A stretch of DNA of 64,000 bases from UBA4615 sp046046245 (GTDB lineage: Bacteria > Pseudomonadota > Gammaproteobacteria > Burkholderiales > Burkholderiaceae_E), in NCBI GenBank assembly GCA_046046245.1, contig JBJOKE010000017.1, forward strand, positions 57,513 through 121,512. The letters are read 5' to 3'. The notes beneath the pieces are model-generated. The model ran no database searches. It saw nothing but the letters and a program-made list of their open reading frames with translations, and was not told the origin of the DNA. The translations under genes were made by a program, and so were the position numbers. Below, piece after piece: positions 15,931 to 24,857 of this stretch (position 1 is its first letter; the number at the start of each line of letters is the position of its first letter).

Positions 15931-17184
15931 ATGCAGCGTCGCTCCGCAGTCGGCCCGTCCCGCCTTCGCTCCCGTGCTCGCCGCTCGACGCTCGCGTCGT
16001 TCGTCGGGCTCTGCGCCGCGACGACCGCGCGGCCGATCGTCGCGCAGCCCGCGGACGCGCCCGCCGATGCGCCGGCCGTGCCCGTGGAGGAGATCCTTCG
16101 ATTCGCCGCGCAGCAGTATCCGGTGCTGCTCGGGGGGCTGCCGGACGCCACCCGGCTCCCGCGCACGGTCGCGCGCGGCGAGCCGGTCCGCGTCCCGCGC
16201 GAGGACTGGACGAGCGGGTTCTTCCCCGGTGTGCTGTGGCTCCTCCACGAGGCGACCGGCCTCGATCGGTGGCGTGACGAGGCGAGGCGGTTCACGCGAA
16301 CGCTCGAGCCGCTGCAGTCCTGGCGCGGGGACCACGACGTCGGCTTCATGCTCGGCTGCAGCGTGGGCAACGGGCTGCGGCTGACCGGTGATCGCGCCTA
16401 CCGCGACGTGCTGGTCAACGGCGCCCGCTCGCTCGCGACGCGCTTCGATCCGCGCGTGGGGATGATCCGGTCGTGGGACCACGGACAGTGGGCCTACCCC
16501 GTCATCGTCGACACCATGATGAACCTCGAGCTGCTGGCGCTCGGCGCGCAGCTCTCGGCGGACGCCGGGCTCCTGGAGATCGCGATCCGCCACGCGGATG
16601 CGACGCTGGCGCACCATTGCCGGCCGGACGGCGGCACGGTGCACCTCGTCGACCTCGATCCGGTCATCGGCGCGGTACGACAGAAGCGGACCGTGCAGGG
16701 CGCGGCCGACGGCTCGACCTGGGCGCGCGGCCAGGCCTGGGGGGTGTACGGATTCACGATGATGTACCGGGAGACCGGACTGTCGCGCTACCTGGCGCAG
16801 GCCGAGCGCATGGCGCGCTTCGTGCTGGAGCATCCCCGCCTGCCCGCCGACGGGATCCCGTACTGGGACTACGATGCGCCCGGGATCCCCGGTGCGCTGC
16901 GCGACGCGTCCGCGGCGGCGATCACGGCGAGCGCGCTGATCGAACTCGCGCCGATGCTGTCCGACGGCGCGCTGTCCGGTCGGCTGCTGCGGCTCGCGAG
17001 GACCCAGCTGCGCACGCTCGCGTCGCCGCCGTACCGTTCCGCGCCCGGCGGCAACGGCGGGTTCCTGCTCGGCCACTCGGTCGGCGCGCTGCCGCTCGGC
17101 TCGGAGATCGACGTGCCGCTGATCTACGCGGACTACTACTTCCTCGAGGGCGTGCTTCGGTTGCGGCGCGGCCCGAACGGCTGA
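15931..17184 (+). CDS. GH88 family unsaturated glucuronyl hydrolase
   Basis: 417 residues with a short N-terminal export-like region (LASFVGLCAATTARPIVAQP). GH88 enzymes hydrate and release the terminal 4,5-unsaturated uronic acid from oligosaccharides made by polysaccharide lyases, using two aspartates on an (alpha/alpha)6 barrel. Candidate catalytic residues are Asp136 (DHDVGFM) and Asp194 (VDTMMN). TWARGQAWGVYGFTMMYRETG is the strongly conserved GH88 segment, and WTSGFFPGVLWLL is typical of the N-terminal barrel. No polysaccharide lyase or sugar transporter lies nearby, so it appears isolated. Confidence 0.85.
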   Translation: MQRRSAVGPSRLRSRARRSTLASFVGLCAATTARPIVAQPADAPADAPAVPVEEILRFAAQQYPVLLGGLPDATRLPRTVARGEPVRVPREDWTSGFFPGVLWLLHEATGLDRWRDEARRFTRTLEPLQSWRGDHDVGFMLGCSVGNGLRLTGDRAYRDVLVNGARSLATRFDPRVGMIRSWDHGQWAYPVIVDTMMNLELLALGAQLSADAGLLEIAIRHADATLAHHCRPDGGTVHLVDLDPVIGAVRQKRTVQGAADGSTWARGQAWGVYGFTMMYRETGLSRYLAQAERMARFVLEHPRLPADGIPYWDYDAPGIPGALRDASAAAITASALIELAPMLSDGALSGRLLRLARTQLRTLASPPYRSAPGGNGGFLLGHSVGALPLGSEIDVPLIYADYYFLEGVLRLRRGPNG

Positions 17185-17228
17185 ACTCTCGTAGCATCGC
17201 GGGTTCGCCCACCCCCCTCGGACCCGCC

Positions 17229-18036
17229 ATGCCCGTCTCCACCGTGCTGCGACACCTCGCCGTCGCCTCCTCGCTGTGCCTCGCCGCCGCCTGCGCCCAC
17301 GCGCAGCGCACGGATGGCACGGCCGAACCCTACGTACCCTCGGTCGGCCAGCCCGGCAAGGACGTCGTCTGGGTGCCCACGCCCGACCAGCTGGTGTCGA
17401 GGATGCTCGACCTCGCGTCGGTCGGGCCGCGCGACGTCGTGCTCGATCTCGGTTCCGGCGACGGCCGTACCGTCGTCGCCGCCGCGAAGCGCGGCGCGAC
17501 CGCGATGGGCATCGAGCTGAACCCCGACCTGGTCGCGCTCGCGCGGCAGCGCGCGCAGCGCGAGGGCGTGGCCGAGCGCGCGCGCTTCGAGCAGCAGGAC
17601 CTGTTCGAGACCGACCTGTCGCGCGCGACGGTGATCACGATGTTCCTGCTCAACGAGATCAACCTGAAGCTGCGCCCTAAGCTGCTGCAGCTCGCGCCGG
17701 GCACGCGCATCGTGTCGAACACCTTCCGCATGGGCGACTGGGAGCCCGACCAGACGGTGACGCTGCCGTCCGCCGTCCGCCGTCTGCGTCGACGCCTGGT
17801 GCACCGCGCACTTCTGGCTCGTGCCGGCGCAGGTCGCGGGCACGCATGCGGTCGACGGCGGCCAGCTGGTGCTCGAGCAGCGCTTCCAGATGCTCACCGG
17901 CACGCTGCGCAGCGGCGGCACGACGGTCCCGGTCGAAGGGCGGGTCCGCGGCGACGAGATCGAGCTGAAGGCGGGCGGGCGGACGCTGCGCGGCACGGCC
18001 CGCGCGGGCGGGATCGCCTGGCGCGCCGGCGCCTAG
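17229..18036 (+). pseudogene. Exported class I SAM-dependent methyltransferase, frameshifted
   Basis: The first frame (from ATG 17229) gives a signal peptide (LAVASSLCLAAACAHAQ), YVPSVGQPGKDVVWVPTP, motif I VLDLGSGDGRTVVAA, an acidic motif II (GIELNPDLVAL) and ATVITMFLLNEINLKLRPK up to about MGDWEPDQTVTLPS. The family's C-terminal domain (CVDAWCTAHFWLVPAQVAGTH, then LVLEQRFQMLTG, stop at 18036) lies in the next frame. The shift falls near 17770-17795, in a repetitive gccgtccgccgtcc stretch. Uncorrected, the first frame has no stop for about 2.5 kb and would run into the next plus-strand gene. It is either a real frameshift or a sequencing indel. Confidence 0.75.
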
Positions 18037-18044
18037 GCGATCCG

Positions 18045-19172
18045 TCACCGGAGCGTCGTCACCTCGCTGCCCCAGCGCGGTCGCTGCGTGCGCAGCCGGT
18101 AGCGCGACCGGTACTCGCCGGGCGACGTACCGGTGTGCCTGAGGAAGACGCGCCGGAAGGTGCTCGGGCTCGGCAGCCCGCTCGAGCGCCCCACCTCCTC
18201 GACCGTGACGTGCGTGGTCTGCAGCAGCATGCACGCGCGCTCCACGCGCAGGCGCTCGAGGTACCGGTGCGGACTCGTGCCGTGCATGGCCGCGAAGTGG
18301 CGCGCGAGCGTGCGCGGACTCGTCGCCGCCGCGCGAGCCAGCGCGCGCACGTCGTACGGGTCGGCGAGGTGCTCCACCAGCCATCGGCGTGCCCGCTCGA
18401 CGACGCCGTCGGGCAGGCGGTTGCGCGCGAGGGTCGACGCCGCCGATCGCGCGTAGGCCACCGTCGCGGCCTGCCGCATCGGCTCGGGCAGCAGCACGTC
18501 GCGCGCGGCGCGGGCGGGGTCGGCCAGCGACGTGCCGCCGAGCAGGTCGAGCAGGGCTTCGGTGATCGCGACCGGCGATGCGCAGGTCCACACGCCGCGG
18601 TCGCCCGTCCAGCCCGGGCTGTCCGACCAGCCCATCGATCCGCGGGCCGCCTCGCCCGTCCCGAAGGCATGGCGCGCCACCGCCACGAAGAACGGCCACG
18701 GCGCGGCGAAGCGGCGATCGCGCAGGCAGCCCGCCGCCGCCAGCATCGCCACGCCCGTGTAGGCCGCGACCAGCGCGCCGCCCCGCGAGAGTGTCTGCGC
18801 CATGCGGGGCACCAGCGGGGCGCAGCGCGCGATCCACCGGTCGATCTCCCGACCGTCGCGGGCCATCCAGCCGGGCAGCACGATCACGTCGGCGGGCGCG
18901 CGGTAGGCGGACGGCACGCGACCGGTCGCCTCGCCGGACCGCTCGGGTGCGGGGACCCGCGCGAACGCCGGCGCGCGGATCGGCCGGCCGTCGCCGCCCA
19001 CCCACCGCCAGCGCAGCGGCGGCGGTGCGGCCGGCGCGTCGAGGGCGGCGATGCGGTTGACCAGGCGGAGCACGTCGACGACCGACAACGCGACCCCGCC
19101 GAGGCCGCCCGGCTCCCAGACGATCTCGACCACGAGTCGAGCGCGTGGCAACCGATGACGGTTCGCTGGCAT
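18045..19172 (-). CDS. AraC family regulator with DJ-1/PfpI-like N domain (GlxA type)
   Basis: 375 residues. The N-terminal half (about 15-200) has the class I glutamine-amidotransferase-like fold used as a sensor in GlxA proteins (VIVLPGWMARDG, GGALVAAYTGVAMLAAAG). The C-terminal ~100 residues carry two AraC helix-turn-helix motifs: DVRALARAAATSPRTLARHFAAMHG, and VEEVGRSSGLPSPSTFRRVFLRHTGTSPGEYR in two parts. The ATG at 19172 is preferred over one at 19226, which would leave an 18-nt gap to the divergent gene. It faces away from the desulfhydrase/hydrolase/Bug/aspartate dehydrogenase operon and probably regulates it. Confidence 0.85.
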   Translation of the reverse strand: MPANRHRLPRARLVVEIVWEPGGLGGVALSVVDVLRLVNRIAALDAPAAPPPLRWRWVGGDGRPIRAPAFARVPAPERSGEATGRVPSAYRAPADVIVLPGWMARDGREIDRWIARCAPLVPRMAQTLSRGGALVAAYTGVAMLAAAGCLRDRRFAAPWPFFVAVARHAFGTGEAARGSMGWSDSPGWTGDRGVWTCASPVAITEALLDLLGGTSLADPARAARDVLLPEPMRQAATVAYARSAASTLARNRLPDGVVERARRWLVEHLADPYDVRALARAAATSPRTLARHFAAMHGTSPHRYLERLRVERACMLLQTTHVTVEEVGRSSGLPSPSTFRRVFLRHTGTSPGEYRSRYRLRTQRPRWGSEVTTLR

Positions 19173-19244
19173 CCGATGAACTATACCGGCGCGGACCCTT
19201 GGCCTACAGTCCTCCGCCATCCCCACTCGCCGGGCGCACGCCGC

Positions 19245-20285
19245 ATGGACCTCTCACGATTCGCCCGCCGTCGCTACACGCCGTTCGCCACGCCGATCGA
19301 GCCGCTGCCCCGCTTCTCCGAGGCGCTCGCGGCCGGCTGCCCCGGCGGCGCGGGTCCGGAGGTCTGGATCAAGCGCGACGACATGCTCGGACTGTTCCCG
19401 GGCGGCAACAAGACGCGCAAGCTCGAGTTCCTCGTTGCCGATGCGCTCGAGCGCGGCGCGGACACGCTGATCACCTGCGGCGCGCCGCAGTCGAACCACT
19501 GCCGCATCACGCTCGCCGCCGCCGCGCGCGAGGGCCTGAAGTGCCGCTTCGTGATCGAGGAGCGCGTGCCGGGCAGCTACCGTCCGCAGGCCAGCGGCAA
19601 CCACTTCATGTTCCGGCTGATGGGCGTCGAGGCGATCACCGTCGTTCCGGCCGGCACCGACATGGGCGAGGCCATGCGACGCGTGGCCGACGAGCTGGCC
19701 GCGCAGGGACGCACCGGCTACGTGATCCCGGGCGGCGGCTCCAATGCGCTCGGCGGCCTGGGCTACGTGGCCTGCGCGCAGGAGCTGCAGCAGCAGTGCT
19801 TCGAGACGGGCGTGCGCTTCGATCGCGTGGTGGTGGGGTCGGGCAGCTCCGGCACCCACGGCGGCCTGGTGGCCGGCTTCGTGGGCAATCGCATCGACGT
19901 GCCGATCGTGGGCGTCGGCGTGAGCCGCGACCCCGAGCAGCAGGAGCCCCTCGTGCTGAAGGAGGCGCAGGCGGTGGCCGACCTGCTCGGCCTGCGGATG
20001 GAGATCCCCCGCGAGGCGGTACGCAGCGTGGGCGGCTACTGGCAGCCCAGGTACTCGGTGCCGAACGCGCGGATGGTCGAAGCGGTACGGATGCTCGCGC
20101 GTACCGAGGGCATCCCGCTGGACCCGGTGTACACCGGCAAGATCATGGCCGGCCTGATCGGCCTCGCGCGCGCGGGCGAGTTCGCGCCGGGCGAGCGGGT
20201 GCTGTTCATCCACACCGGCGGCCTGCCCTCGCTGCACGCCTACGAGGACGTGGTGCTGGGCGAGGGCGGGGAGATCGCGCCGTGA
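19245..20285 (+). CDS. PLP-dependent D-cysteine desulfhydrase/ACC deaminase family enzyme
   Basis: 346 residues of fold-type II PLP enzymes. Visible: VWIKRDDMLGLFPGGNKTRKLEFL with the Schiff-base lysine (Lys56), TCGAPQSNHCRITLAAAA, the phosphate-binding GSGSSGTHGGL, and the C-terminal HTGGLPSLHAY. The family includes D-cysteine desulfhydrase, L-cysteate sulfo-lyase (CuyA) and ACC deaminase, all giving a 2-oxo acid plus ammonia; sequence alone does not separate them here. The operon partner aspartate dehydrogenase and a Bug protein suggest catabolism of an imported amino-acid derivative. It overlaps the next gene by 4 bp (GTGA). Confidence 0.82.
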   Translation: MDLSRFARRRYTPFATPIEPLPRFSEALAAGCPGGAGPEVWIKRDDMLGLFPGGNKTRKLEFLVADALERGADTLITCGAPQSNHCRITLAAAAREGLKCRFVIEERVPGSYRPQASGNHFMFRLMGVEAITVVPAGTDMGEAMRRVADELAAQGRTGYVIPGGGSNALGGLGYVACAQELQQQCFETGVRFDRVVVGSGSSGTHGGLVAGFVGNRIDVPIVGVGVSRDPEQQEPLVLKEAQAVADLLGLRMEIPREAVRSVGGYWQPRYSVPNARMVEAVRMLARTEGIPLDPVYTGKIMAGLIGLARAGEFAPGERVLFIHTGGLPSLHAYEDVVLGEGGEIAP

Positions 20286-21214
20286 CCCGGGCCGTCGACG
20301 ATCGGCACTTGCCCGAGGACGCGAGCGATCCGCCGCCGGCCCGCGCCACCGGGCGCCTGCGGGTCGATGGCGCGGAGCTCCACTACGAGGTCTGCGGGCG
20401 AGGTCCGGCGATCGTGTTCGCGCACGGGCTCGGCGGCAGCCACCTGTCGTGGTGGCAGCAGGTGGCGCACTTCGCGCGTACCCACACCTGCGTGACCTTC
20501 GCCCACCGCGGGTTCGAGCCGTCCACGCTCGACGCGGGCGGGCCCGATCCCGCGCGGTTCGCCGACGACCTCGCCGCGCTGATCGACCACCTGTCGATCG
20601 ACCGCGCCCACCTCGTCGGGCAGTCGATGGGCGGCTGGACCGTGGTCGAGTACGGCCTGCGTCACCCCGGGCGCACGCGCAGCCTGGTCCTGTCGGCGAC
20701 CACCGGGTCGATCGACCACCGCCGGATCGCCGGCCTCGACCCGGCCGCGCTCGATGCATGGAAGGCCGATGTCGCGGCGGCCGCGGCGCAGTGCCGGTCC
20801 GCGGGCGTGCATCCCGCGGCCGGCCCGCGGATGGCGCGCGAGCAGCCGGCGCTGCACCTGCTCTACCGGCAGATCGACGAGCTCTCGCGCGGCCTCGACA
20901 AGGACGCGCTGCGGGCCGGGCTGCAGGCGATGCGGGTCCGCGCGCCGGACGGTCTCGCCGCCACCGGGGTGCCGGTGCTGCTCGTCTCGCCGGGCGAGGA
21001 CATCGTGATCCCGCCGCCCGCGCTGCGGGCCCTGGCGCGCGAACTCCCCGGCGCGAGGCTCGTCGAGCTCGAGGACGCCGGCCATTCCCCGTACTTCGAG
21101 CGGGCGGCGCGCTTCAACACCTGCCTGGACGCGTTCTTCCGCGAGGTCGAGGCGCGGCCGATCGCGGACGGCGGTGGCGACGAGGCCGGACGCGGGCCCG
21201 GGGGGGCACGATGA
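20282..21214 (+). CDS. Alpha/beta hydrolase
   Basis: 310 residues. The canonical fold is seen: oxyanion strand IVFAHGLGGSHLSWW, nucleophile elbow LVGQSMGGW (Ser115), an acid in VLLVSPGEDIVIPPPAL, and the catalytic His in LEDAGHSPYFER. It probably hydrolyses an ester, amide or C-C bond in the substrate of the operon. The GTG start at 20282 overlaps the upstream stop, and its own stop overlaps the Bug start (ATGA), indicating translational coupling. The N-terminal ~25 residues are non-conserved and the true start could be slightly downstream. Confidence 0.85.
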   Translation: MTRAVDDRHLPEDASDPPPARATGRLRVDGAELHYEVCGRGPAIVFAHGLGGSHLSWWQQVAHFARTHTCVTFAHRGFEPSTLDAGGPDPARFADDLAALIDHLSIDRAHLVGQSMGGWTVVEYGLRHPGRTRSLVLSATTGSIDHRRIAGLDPAALDAWKADVAAAAAQCRSAGVHPAAGPRMAREQPALHLLYRQIDELSRGLDKDALRAGLQAMRVRAPDGLAATGVPVLLVSPGEDIVIPPPALRALARELPGARLVELEDAGHSPYFERAARFNTCLDAFFREVEARPIADGGGDEAGRGPGGAR

Positions 21215-22215
21215 CGCCGACCGCGGCGCCGCGCGCCGCGCGGGGCCGGTTCGCCGTGGCCTGCCTCGCGCTGTCGGCCGTGCTGGCCGGCGCGATGCCC
21301 GCGACGACGCGGGCGCAGGACGCCTATCCCAGCCGCGCGATCACGCTGGTGGTGCCGTTTCCCGCCGGCAGCGGCAGCGACATGAGCGCGCGGCTGCTCG
21401 CGAAGGACATGACCGAGTCGCTGCGCCAGCCCGTGGTCGTCGAGAACCGCCCCGGCGCCGACGGGACGCTGGGCACCCAGGCCGTGGCCCGCGCGCGACC
21501 GGACGGCTACACGCTGCTGGTGGGCGTGGCCGCGACGCACGCGGCCAACTACGCGCTCCTTCCCGGCAGGCTGGGCTACGAAGCGTCGTCGTTCGACATC
21601 GTCGGCGGCCTGGGCATGGTGCCGCTGTCGATGTTCGTGGCCGCGAACGCGCCGTGGAAGACGCCCGCCGACCTGATCGCCGACGCGAAGCGGCGCCCCG
21701 GTGCCATCGTCTGCGGCAGCGGCACCACCGTGGCGCAGATCGCCTGCGAGGTGTTCAAGCTGCGGGCCGGCGTCGACCTGCTCAACGTCCCCTACAAGGG
21801 CAGCCCGAACGCGCTGAACGACCTGATGGGCGGACACGTCCAGGTCGTGTTCGCCGACGGGTCCAGCGCGGCGGCGCACGTCGAGCAGAAGCGCCTGCGC
21901 GTGCTGGCCACCGCGGCGGGCAGGCGGCTGCCCTACTGGCCCGAGGTGCCCACCTTCGTCGAGCTCGGCATGAGCGACCTCGAGATCTCAGCGTGGAGCG
22001 CGGTCTTCGTGCCGGCGGGCACGCCCCCGGCGGTGCGGCAGAAGCTCGCCGACGCCGTGAGGCGCGCGGCCGACGCGCACGAGGCGGTGGCCGCCCGGCA
22101 GCGGACCGGCGCGCTGGCGCTGGTGCTGTCGCAGGAGGACGGGCGACGCTTCATCGAGGCCGAGATCGCACGCTGGGCGCGGCTCGTGCGCGACAGCGGG
22201 GTGAAGCCGGAATGA
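21211..22215 (+). CDS. Bug-type tripartite tricarboxylate transporter substrate-binding protein
   Basis: 334 residues. It has a signal peptide (about 1-36, ending TTRAQD) and the Bug fold markers AITLVVPFPAGSGSDMSAR, ENRPGADGTLGTQAVARARPDGYTLLVG, VPYKGSPNALNDLMGGHVQVVF and PEVPTFVELGM. It is a periplasmic ligand-binding protein for carboxylate-type solutes. Again no tctAB is present in the window. It is translationally coupled at both ends (ATGA with the hydrolase and with aspartate dehydrogenase), which ties its ligand to the operon's substrate. Confidence 0.92.
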   Translation: MTPTAAPRAARGRFAVACLALSAVLAGAMPATTRAQDAYPSRAITLVVPFPAGSGSDMSARLLAKDMTESLRQPVVVENRPGADGTLGTQAVARARPDGYTLLVGVAATHAANYALLPGRLGYEASSFDIVGGLGMVPLSMFVAANAPWKTPADLIADAKRRPGAIVCGSGTTVAQIACEVFKLRAGVDLLNVPYKGSPNALNDLMGGHVQVVFADGSSAAAHVEQKRLRVLATAAGRRLPYWPEVPTFVELGMSDLEISAWSAVFVPAGTPPAVRQKLADAVRRAADAHEAVAARQRTGALALVLSQEDGRRFIEAEIARWARLVRDSGVKPE

Positions 22216-23054
22216 GCGAGGACGCGATGATCCGGCTGTCCGCGGCCCCCGAGCGCGTCGGCATCGCCGGGCTCGGCGCCATCGGCAGGGCGCTCGCGCG
22301 GGCGCTCGACGCCGGCGACCTGCCGGGCCTCGTCCTCGGCGCGGTGAGCGCCCGCGAGCCCGCCAACGCCGGCCGCTGGATGGGCGAGCACCTGTCGAGG
22401 CCGGTCGATTGCGTGGACTTCGACGCGCTCGCCGAGCGCTGCGACTGGGTGGTCGAGTGCGCACCGTCGGGCCTGCTGCGCGCGATCGGCGAGCCGGCCC
22501 TGCGGCGCGGCCGCCGGCTGGTGGTGATGAGTTCGGGTGCGCTGGTCGACGCACCCGAGCTGATCGGACTCGCCCGCGCGCACGGCGGCCAGATCGTCGT
22601 CCCGACCGGCGCGCTGCTCGGGCTCGACGCGGTGTGCGCGGCCCGCGAGGGCACGATCCGTTCGGTCACCCTCGTCACGCGCAAGCCGGTGGCGGGCCTG
22701 GTCGGCGCGCCGCTGCTGCGCGAGCGCGGCATCGACCTCGCGGGGCTCGAGGAACCGCTGTGCGTGTTCAGCGGCAGCGCGCGCGAGGCGATCCGCGGCT
22801 TCCCGGCGAACGTCAACGTCGCGGTCGCGCTCTCGCTCGCGGGCATCGGCGTCGAGCGGACGGGGGTGGAGGTCTGGGCCGATCCGACGGTGTCCCGGAA
22901 CACCCATCGCATCCAGGTCGACGCCGACAGCGCGTCGTTCGAGATGACGATTGCGGGCGTGCCGTCGGAGAACCCGCGGACCGGGCGCATCGCGGCGCTC
23001 AGCCTGATCGCCTGCCTGCGCAAGGTGCACGCGCCGCTGCGGGTGGGTACCTGA
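22212..23054 (+). CDS. nadX: L-aspartate dehydrogenase
   Basis: 280 residues. The N-terminal Rossmann GIAGLGAIGRALARAL binds NAD(P). The C-terminal catalytic domain has FPANVNVAVALSLAGIG and VWADPTVSRNTHRIQVDADS with the conserved catalytic His. It interconverts L-aspartate and iminoaspartate/oxaloacetate plus ammonia. NadX-type enzymes serve NAD synthesis, but here it is the last gene of a Bug/hydrolase/PLP-enzyme operon and no other NAD genes are near, so a catabolic role on aspartate or a derivative is more likely (inference). Confidence 0.85.
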   Translation: MSEDAMIRLSAAPERVGIAGLGAIGRALARALDAGDLPGLVLGAVSAREPANAGRWMGEHLSRPVDCVDFDALAERCDWVVECAPSGLLRAIGEPALRRGRRLVVMSSGALVDAPELIGLARAHGGQIVVPTGALLGLDAVCAAREGTIRSVTLVTRKPVAGLVGAPLLRERGIDLAGLEEPLCVFSGSAREAIRGFPANVNVAVALSLAGIGVERTGVEVWADPTVSRNTHRIQVDADSASFEMTIAGVPSENPRTGRIAALSLIACLRKVHAPLRVGT

Positions 23055-23096
23055 CGGGGCGACGGGCCTCGCTGCGTCGACCGGGGCACCAAAGAG

Positions 23097-23122
23097 AAAG
23101 GCCGTCGCGAAGGACGGCCTTT
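23097..23122. terminator. Bidirectional intrinsic terminator
   Basis: Perfect 10-bp stem AAAGGCCGTC / GACGGCCTTT with a 6-nt loop (GCGAAG). On the plus strand it ends the operon that finishes at 23054. On the minus strand the stem is followed by a T-rich tail (TTTCTCTTT), suggesting it originally ended the tRNA-Met transcript before the island inserted between them. Confidence 0.85.
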
Positions 23123-23131
23123 CGGTGAAGC

Positions 23132-23180
<49 letters not shown>

Positions 23181-23241
23181 CAGAAAAGCTCATTCCGGGG
23201 CATTTGCTTCCGTTGATGTAAGGGCACTAGAATCCACGTAT

Positions 23242-23343
23242 ATCAACGACTTGCATTCGGATTCAGTCCGACGGTCGTTGATCCGAAGTGGTCTCGATTC
23301 CTTACATGGTCTTACATGGCCCGTTACATGGGGCGGCATGTAA
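23242..23343. promoter_or_regulatory. Arm-type repeats and inverted repeat beside attL
   Basis: Three direct copies of TTACATGG (23302-23309, 23312-23319, 23324-23331) and an inverted CATGTAA (23337-23343) lie just upstream of the integrase start. One more TTACATGG occurs near the other end (30283-30290). A 9-bp inverted repeat ATCAACGAC/GTCGTTGAT (23242-23250, 23274-23282) precedes them. The layout resembles integrase arm-binding sites combined with a regulatory or excisionase site; function is inferred from position only. Confidence 0.6.
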
Positions 23344-23359
23344 GACGGACGGAGCGCCA

Positions 23360-24706
23360 ATGGCGAAGGTTCCTTTCACGGCTGGTCGCATCGCCGACCT
23401 AGAGTGCCCGGCGGGCAAGGCGCAGGCGTTCCTCTGGGACTCGACCGCGCCCGGCCTGGGGCTGCGCGTGACGGCGACCGGCTCCCGCGCCTACGTGTTC
23501 CAGAGCGAATTCGAGGGGCGCACGCTGCGGATGACCATCGGCTCGCCGGCAGCGTGGACCATCAAGGCGGCGCAGGAAGAGGCTCGCCGGCTCCAGACGA
23601 CCATCGACGCAGGCCGGGACCCGCGTGTGGTGAAGGCCGAACGCATCGCGGCCGACGTGGCCGTGCGCGACGCGCTGCGCCGCAAGGGCGTGACGGTCGG
23701 CGAGGCGTGGGCGGTGTACGTGGCGGACCGGACCCCGCACTGGGGCGAGCGCCACATCGCCGACCATGTGCGCCTCGCGCGGGCCGGTGGACAGGTGCCG
23801 AAACGCGGCGTGAAGGGCGCGAAGCAAGCCGGGACGCTGACGACGGCCGGGCCGCTGCACTCGCTGATGCAGGTCCCGCTCTCGGCGCTCGACGCCGACG
23901 CCGTGGCTGCCTGGGCAAAGCGCGAGGCCGTGAAACGTCCGACGCAAGGCCGGCTCGCGCTGCGGCTGCTGCAAGGCTTCCTGACGTGGTGCAGCGAGCA
24001 CCCCGAGTACAAGGGCGCGGTCGCCGAGGGAAACGCGGCGAAGAACCGACGCGCTCGTGAGTTTCTGGGCGAGCCCACCGTAAAGAAGGACGCGCTACTG
24101 CGCGAGCAGTTGCCCGGCTGGTTCAAGGCGGTTCGTGCGCTGCCGAATCCGTCGCACGCGGCCTACCTGCAAGCATTGCTGCTCTGCGGCTGCCGGCCGA
24201 CCGAGATGCTGCAAGTCCGATGGGAGGACGTGGACACCCAATGGCGCTCGCTGACCATCCGGGACAAGGTCGAGGGCGAGCGGACCATCCCGCTCACCCC
24301 CTACGTGGAGCAGCTGCTCGTGGCGCTGCCGCGCCGCGCGGGGAATCCGTGGGTGTTCAGTAGCCCCGTCATCAAAGGTCGCAGCATGGACGTGCCCGAC
24401 GACCAGCACCGAAAGGCGTGCACGGCTGCCGGCATCAGCGGCCTCACGCTGCACGGCCTGCGCCGCTCGTTCAAGAGCCTTACCGAATGGCTGGAGGTGC
24501 CCGTCGGTGTGGTGGCTCAGGTGATGGGCCACAAGCCGAGCGCGACCGCCGAGAAGCATTACACCGTGCGCCCGCTCGACCTGCTGCGGCTGCATCACGA
24601 CCGCATCACAGCGTGGATTCTGGAGCAGGGGCAGGTGCCGTTCGATCCGTCCCAGACGGGCCGCGCGGCCGGGCTCCGTGTGGTGGAGGGTGGCAAGGTC
24701 GCCTGA
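23360..24706 (+). CDS. int: Tyrosine recombinase/site-specific integrase
   Basis: 448 residues. The N-terminal arm-binding DUF4102-like region (LRVTATGSRAYVFQSEF) is followed by a core-binding domain and the catalytic domain with the R-H-R-H-Y set: Arg279 (CGCRPTEMLQVRW), His365/Arg368 (LHGLRRSFKSL), His391 (VMGHKPSA) and Tyr401 (AEKHYTVR). The ATG at 23360 was chosen after GGAGCGCC; an in-frame ATG at 23288 would cover the TTACATGG repeats. It should catalyse integration into, and excision from, the tRNA-Met 3' end. All catalytic residues are intact, so the island may be mobile. Confidence 0.93.
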   Translation: MAKVPFTAGRIADLECPAGKAQAFLWDSTAPGLGLRVTATGSRAYVFQSEFEGRTLRMTIGSPAAWTIKAAQEEARRLQTTIDAGRDPRVVKAERIAADVAVRDALRRKGVTVGEAWAVYVADRTPHWGERHIADHVRLARAGGQVPKRGVKGAKQAGTLTTAGPLHSLMQVPLSALDADAVAAWAKREAVKRPTQGRLALRLLQGFLTWCSEHPEYKGAVAEGNAAKNRRAREFLGEPTVKKDALLREQLPGWFKAVRALPNPSHAAYLQALLLCGCRPTEMLQVRWEDVDTQWRSLTIRDKVEGERTIPLTPYVEQLLVALPRRAGNPWVFSSPVIKGRSMDVPDDQHRKACTAAGISGLTLHGLRRSFKSLTEWLEVPVGVVAQVMGHKPSATAEKHYTVRPLDLLRLHHDRITAWILEQGQVPFDPSQTGRAAGLRVVEGGKVA

Positions 24707-24857
24707 CCGAAAGACCGCGCCGGGCGTTCAATGCACCCATCCGATTGATCCGACAGGCATAGTCCTTTTGCCCGCGCCTACCCCGACGGGGGGAAAACCG
24801 GCACCTTCACCGGCTGGCGCGGGCTCCCATTGAAGGTGTGCACTTGAAGGAGTGCCG

